Assembly: GCF_016429285.1 (NCBI RefSeq)
Contig: NZ_JAELUI010000053.1
Location: forward strand, 1 to 33,776
Reading direction: 5' to 3'
DNA length: 33,776 nucleotides
Origin: Ralstonia sp. ASV6
GTDB lineage: Bacteria; Pseudomonadota; Gammaproteobacteria; Burkholderiales; Burkholderiaceae
Positions 31,984 through 33,776 of this stretch are shown piece after piece. The number at the start of each line of letters is the position of its first letter. Within the stretch, counting starts at the first letter, position 1. Position numbers and translations under genes: made by a program. The notes under the pieces were generated by a model that saw only the letters and a program-made list of their open reading frames with translations, was not told the origin of the DNA and ran no database searches.

Positions 31984-32059
31984 TGGCGCGCCCGGCTGGG
32001 ATCGAACCAGCAACCCCTGCCTTCGGAGGGCAGTACTCTATCCATTGAGCTACGGGCGC
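31984..32059 (-). tRNA. tRNA-Arg (anticodon CCG), CCA encoded
   Basis: A 76-base tRNA gene read on the minus strand. The acceptor stem is GCGCCCG / CGGGCGC, followed by discriminator G and an encoded CCA. The D-arm contains AGCTCAATGGATAGAGT, the anticodon arm is CTGCC-CTCCGAA-GGCAG with CCG at positions 34-36, and the T-arm has GGTTCGATCC. All stems pair. Confidence 0.96.
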
Positions 32060-32426
32060 ACATCGGCACAGAACGCGCCGAAAGAGAAGCCCCGCAGGAT
32101 ACCGTATTTGCATTCGGGCGTCCATCGCGCCCAGGTCGCGGCGCGCGACGCAATGCCGTTTCCAGTGGTTTTTGACGCAGGTCGAAAAGCGCTGCCTAGG
32201 GCTCTCCCGCGTGTCAAACGGCTTGGCATTGCGGATATAATCGCCCGTCATTTGCCAGAAAATAAAGCGGGGACAGGTCTGTTCGGGCCAATGGGGCACG
32301 TCCCAAGGTCTTCCTGCCCTCATTGCGACCCCACGGGGCCTCACGCACTGCCGGCGATGCTTTCATGACTCGTGCCGGTGGCGCTCTGAGGCTTCAAGAG
32401 CGGTTCCACCATCCTGAGAGTTGAGC
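32060..32426. promoter_or_regulatory. Spacer before the dihaem cytochrome gene
   Basis: A 367-bp interval between divergent tRNA-Arg and the cytochrome gene. TATAAT at 32236-32241 is a perfect -10 box on the plus strand; the -35 is weak (near GTCAAA, 17 bp upstream). If used, the cytochrome mRNA has a leader of about 180 bases. A 19-codon frame at 32365-32424 lies in that leader, without a clear ribosome site. Confidence 0.45.
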
Positions 32427-33314
32427 ATGAGCGACGCGCAGCACGACGAACACGAGCCCCTGATCAAGACCCCCAAGCAGTTGATCATCGCGGTGATCGC
32501 CGCCTTTGTCGTTCCCATCCTCATCATCATCCTGCTGGCCAACTACGTTGGCCTGGGCGTCAAGGAAGGCGCCGGCAGCTCCGGCATGTCCGAAGAGGCC
32601 GTCAATGACCGCATCAAGCCCGTTGCGCAGCTCGAACTGAAAGACCCGAACGCCCCGCGCGTCTTCAAGACGGGCGAACAGCTCTACAAGGAGGTCTGTG
32701 CGACCTGCCATGCCGCTGGTGTAGCCGGTGCCCCCAAGTTTGGGGATGCGGCCAGCTGGGGGCCGCGCCTGTCGCAGGGCCTGGACGGCCTGACCAAGGT
32801 GGCGCTGGCCGGCAAGGGCGGAATGCCCGCACGCGGCGGCACGTCGCCTGATGACGTGAGCGACTACGAAATCGAACGTGCCATCGTCTACATGGCCAAC
32901 TCCGGCGGCGGCAAGCTGCAGGAGCCGGCCGCACCGGCAGGTGGCGCCGCTGCACCGGCGGCTGCTCCGGCGCCGGAAGCCGCGGCACCGGCAGCAGCAC
33001 CCGCTGCCGCAGCAGCACCGGCACCGGCACCGGTTGCTGCGCCGGCCGCTGCCGCTGCACCGCAGGCTTCAACGGGCGACGTCGGCAAGAAGGTCTACGA
33101 CTCGACCTGCCAGATGTGCCACGCAGCGGGTGTGGCTGGTGCGCCCAAGTTTGGCGACAAGGCTGCCTGGGCGCCGCGCATTGCCGAAGGCAAGGCCAAG
33201 ATGTACGACATCGCGCTGCACGGCAAGGGCGCGATGCCCCCCAAGGGCACCTACGCCGGCTCCGACGACGACGTGAAGGCCGCCGTCGACTACATGGCCG
33301 CCGCAGCCAAGTAA
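32427..33314 (+). CDS. Membrane-anchored dihaem cytochrome c (c5-type)
   Basis: A 295-residue protein with one N-terminal membrane anchor (about residues 19-38, LIIAVIAAFVVPILIIILLA) and two class I cytochrome c domains. The haem sites are CATCH (91-95) and CQMCH (228-232), with methionine ligands in GKGGMPARG and GKGAMPPKG. The domains are duplicates of each other: both have CHAAGVAGAPKFGD. A Pro/Ala-rich flexible linker (about residues 170-215) joins them. It probably passes electrons in the periplasm, for example between the bc1 complex and an oxidase. The ATG at 32427 is favoured over a TTG at 32421. Confidence 0.95.
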   Translation: MSDAQHDEHEPLIKTPKQLIIAVIAAFVVPILIIILLANYVGLGVKEGAGSSGMSEEAVNDRIKPVAQLELKDPNAPRVFKTGEQLYKEVCATCHAAGVAGAPKFGDAASWGPRLSQGLDGLTKVALAGKGGMPARGGTSPDDVSDYEIERAIVYMANSGGGKLQEPAAPAGGAAAPAAAPAPEAAAPAAAPAAAAAPAPAPVAAPAAAAAPQASTGDVGKKVYDSTCQMCHAAGVAGAPKFGDKAAWAPRIAEGKAKMYDIALHGKGAMPPKGTYAGSDDDVKAAVDYMAAAAK

Positions 33315-33337
33315 GTCATCACTCTCGTTGCGCGAAG

Positions 33338-33362
33338 AAGCCCGCTCAGTGCGGGCTTTTTT
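33338..33362 (+). terminator. Terminator of the cytochrome gene
   Basis: Stem AGCCCGC / GCGGGCT around TCAGT, followed by a run of T. Confidence 0.92.
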
Positions 33363-33485
33363 GTTGCCTGCCAAAGCAGGCGCCCAGTGGCAAGCCGATT
33401 GCTCACCTATGCTGGATGTGCGGAGCCGATGCAGCCAGGCGGCATCGCTCCGCACGCGCCCAGGTTGACGCAAACGGAGGTTGCC

Positions 33486-33776
33486 ATGCGAAGGGTTCAA
33501 GGGTCATTGACCGACTGCTACTGGGCGGCGTTCGCCCTGATGCTCTGCGCCTCGACTGCCATGGCGGCCGAGAACTGGGTCAAGCTGTCCCCGCTGGCCG
33601 ACAATGCCGGCACGCTCTACCTAGACAAGGATTCCATCGAGCGCAACAACGATGGCACTGTGCGCGCCACCTCGCGCGACGCCTATGACACGCCACGCAA
33701 GCTCGCCGATGGCGTCGCGTATCAATACGATTCGCGCACGTCGGTCTACGACTGCAATAACGAACGCATCCTGCCG
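33486..33776 (+). CDS. Secreted adhesin-E-like protein (N-terminal part, cut by window edge)
   Basis: The first 97 codons of a protein with a signal peptide (MRRVQGSLTDCYWAAFALML to about residue 27, ending TAMA-AENWVKL). The mature beginning NWVKLSPLADNAGTLYLDKD and the later segment YQYDSRTSVYDCNNERILP match the pattern of surface-adhesin protein E (a small lipid- or host-protein-binding fold) found widely in beta-proteobacteria. The ATG at 33486 has GGAGG 7 bases upstream. The frame is open at the right edge, so the length is unknown. Confidence 0.8.
   Translation, partial: MRRVQGSLTDCYWAAFALMLCASTAMAAENWVKLSPLADNAGTLYLDKDSIERNNDGTVRATSRDAYDTPRKLADGVAYQYDSRTSVYDCNNERILP

Noticed and set aside
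31913-32344. Minus-strand 143-codon open frame over the tRNA
   Set aside because: It runs straight through the tRNA-Arg gene, which folds completely; such frames commonly arise over tRNA genes.
32365-32424. 19-codon frame just before the cytochrome gene
   Set aside because: It has no clear ribosome site and its stop precedes the cytochrome start without overlap; chance is the simpler explanation.

Overview
The window (about 65% GC) is chromosomal DNA of a beta-proteobacterium of the family Burkholderiaceae. Ralstonia is the best guess. The reasons are the gene order of the type II secretion cluster with a divergent gspC, the Burkholderia/Ralstonia-type trimeric porin, a Bug-type solute receptor, hpd next to a divergent Lrp-type regulator, and many GTG/TTG starts. 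This assignment is inferred from gene content, not from a database match. I see no prophage, IS element, CRISPR array or rRNA.

Layout. (1) 1-8154: type II secretion (T2SS) genes gspG-H-I-J-K-L-M-N-D on the minus strand, with gspD running off the left edge, and gspC divergent on the plus strand. (2) 8300-10082: a periplasmic protein with four EF-hands, then a tight pair of a two-domain molybdate-binding (Mop) protein and a NifQ-like protein. (3) 10082-11908: hpd (4-hydroxyphenylpyruvate dioxygenase) divergent from an AsnC/Lrp regulator. (4) 11930-15430: small accessory-looking genes, namely a cytosolic 5'-nucleotidase with unusual base composition, several short hypotheticals, a SnoaL-like protein, a VOC protein and apparent gene remnants. 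(5) 15437-18832: a minus-strand run of chemoreceptor, APS kinase (cysC) and sulfotransferase, apparently one operon. (6) 19095-22726: a GNAT protein divergent from a KefF-like/KefC-like potassium efflux pair. (7) 22754-26500: a cysteine-free Ser/Thr/Gly-rich protein, a DUF1835 protein, an M20 carboxypeptidase and a secreted protein made of 12-residue repeats. (8) 26946-33776: a porin preceded by an overlapping 17-codon upstream ORF, a Bug receptor, an orphan kdpE-like regulator, a high-potential iron-sulfur protein, hisC, tRNA-Arg(CCG), a membrane-anchored dihaem cytochrome c and the start of an adhesin-E-like protein.

How they fit together: the Gsp proteins build the inner-membrane platform, pseudopilus and outer-membrane channel that export folded periplasmic proteins. 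Most other units are independent housekeeping or accessory transcription units separated by clear hairpin terminators. The least conventional combinations are the chemoreceptor-cysC-sulfotransferase run, the Mop/NifQ-like pair in a window without nitrogenase genes, and the upstream ORF coupled to the porin. All functions are read from sequence motifs only.
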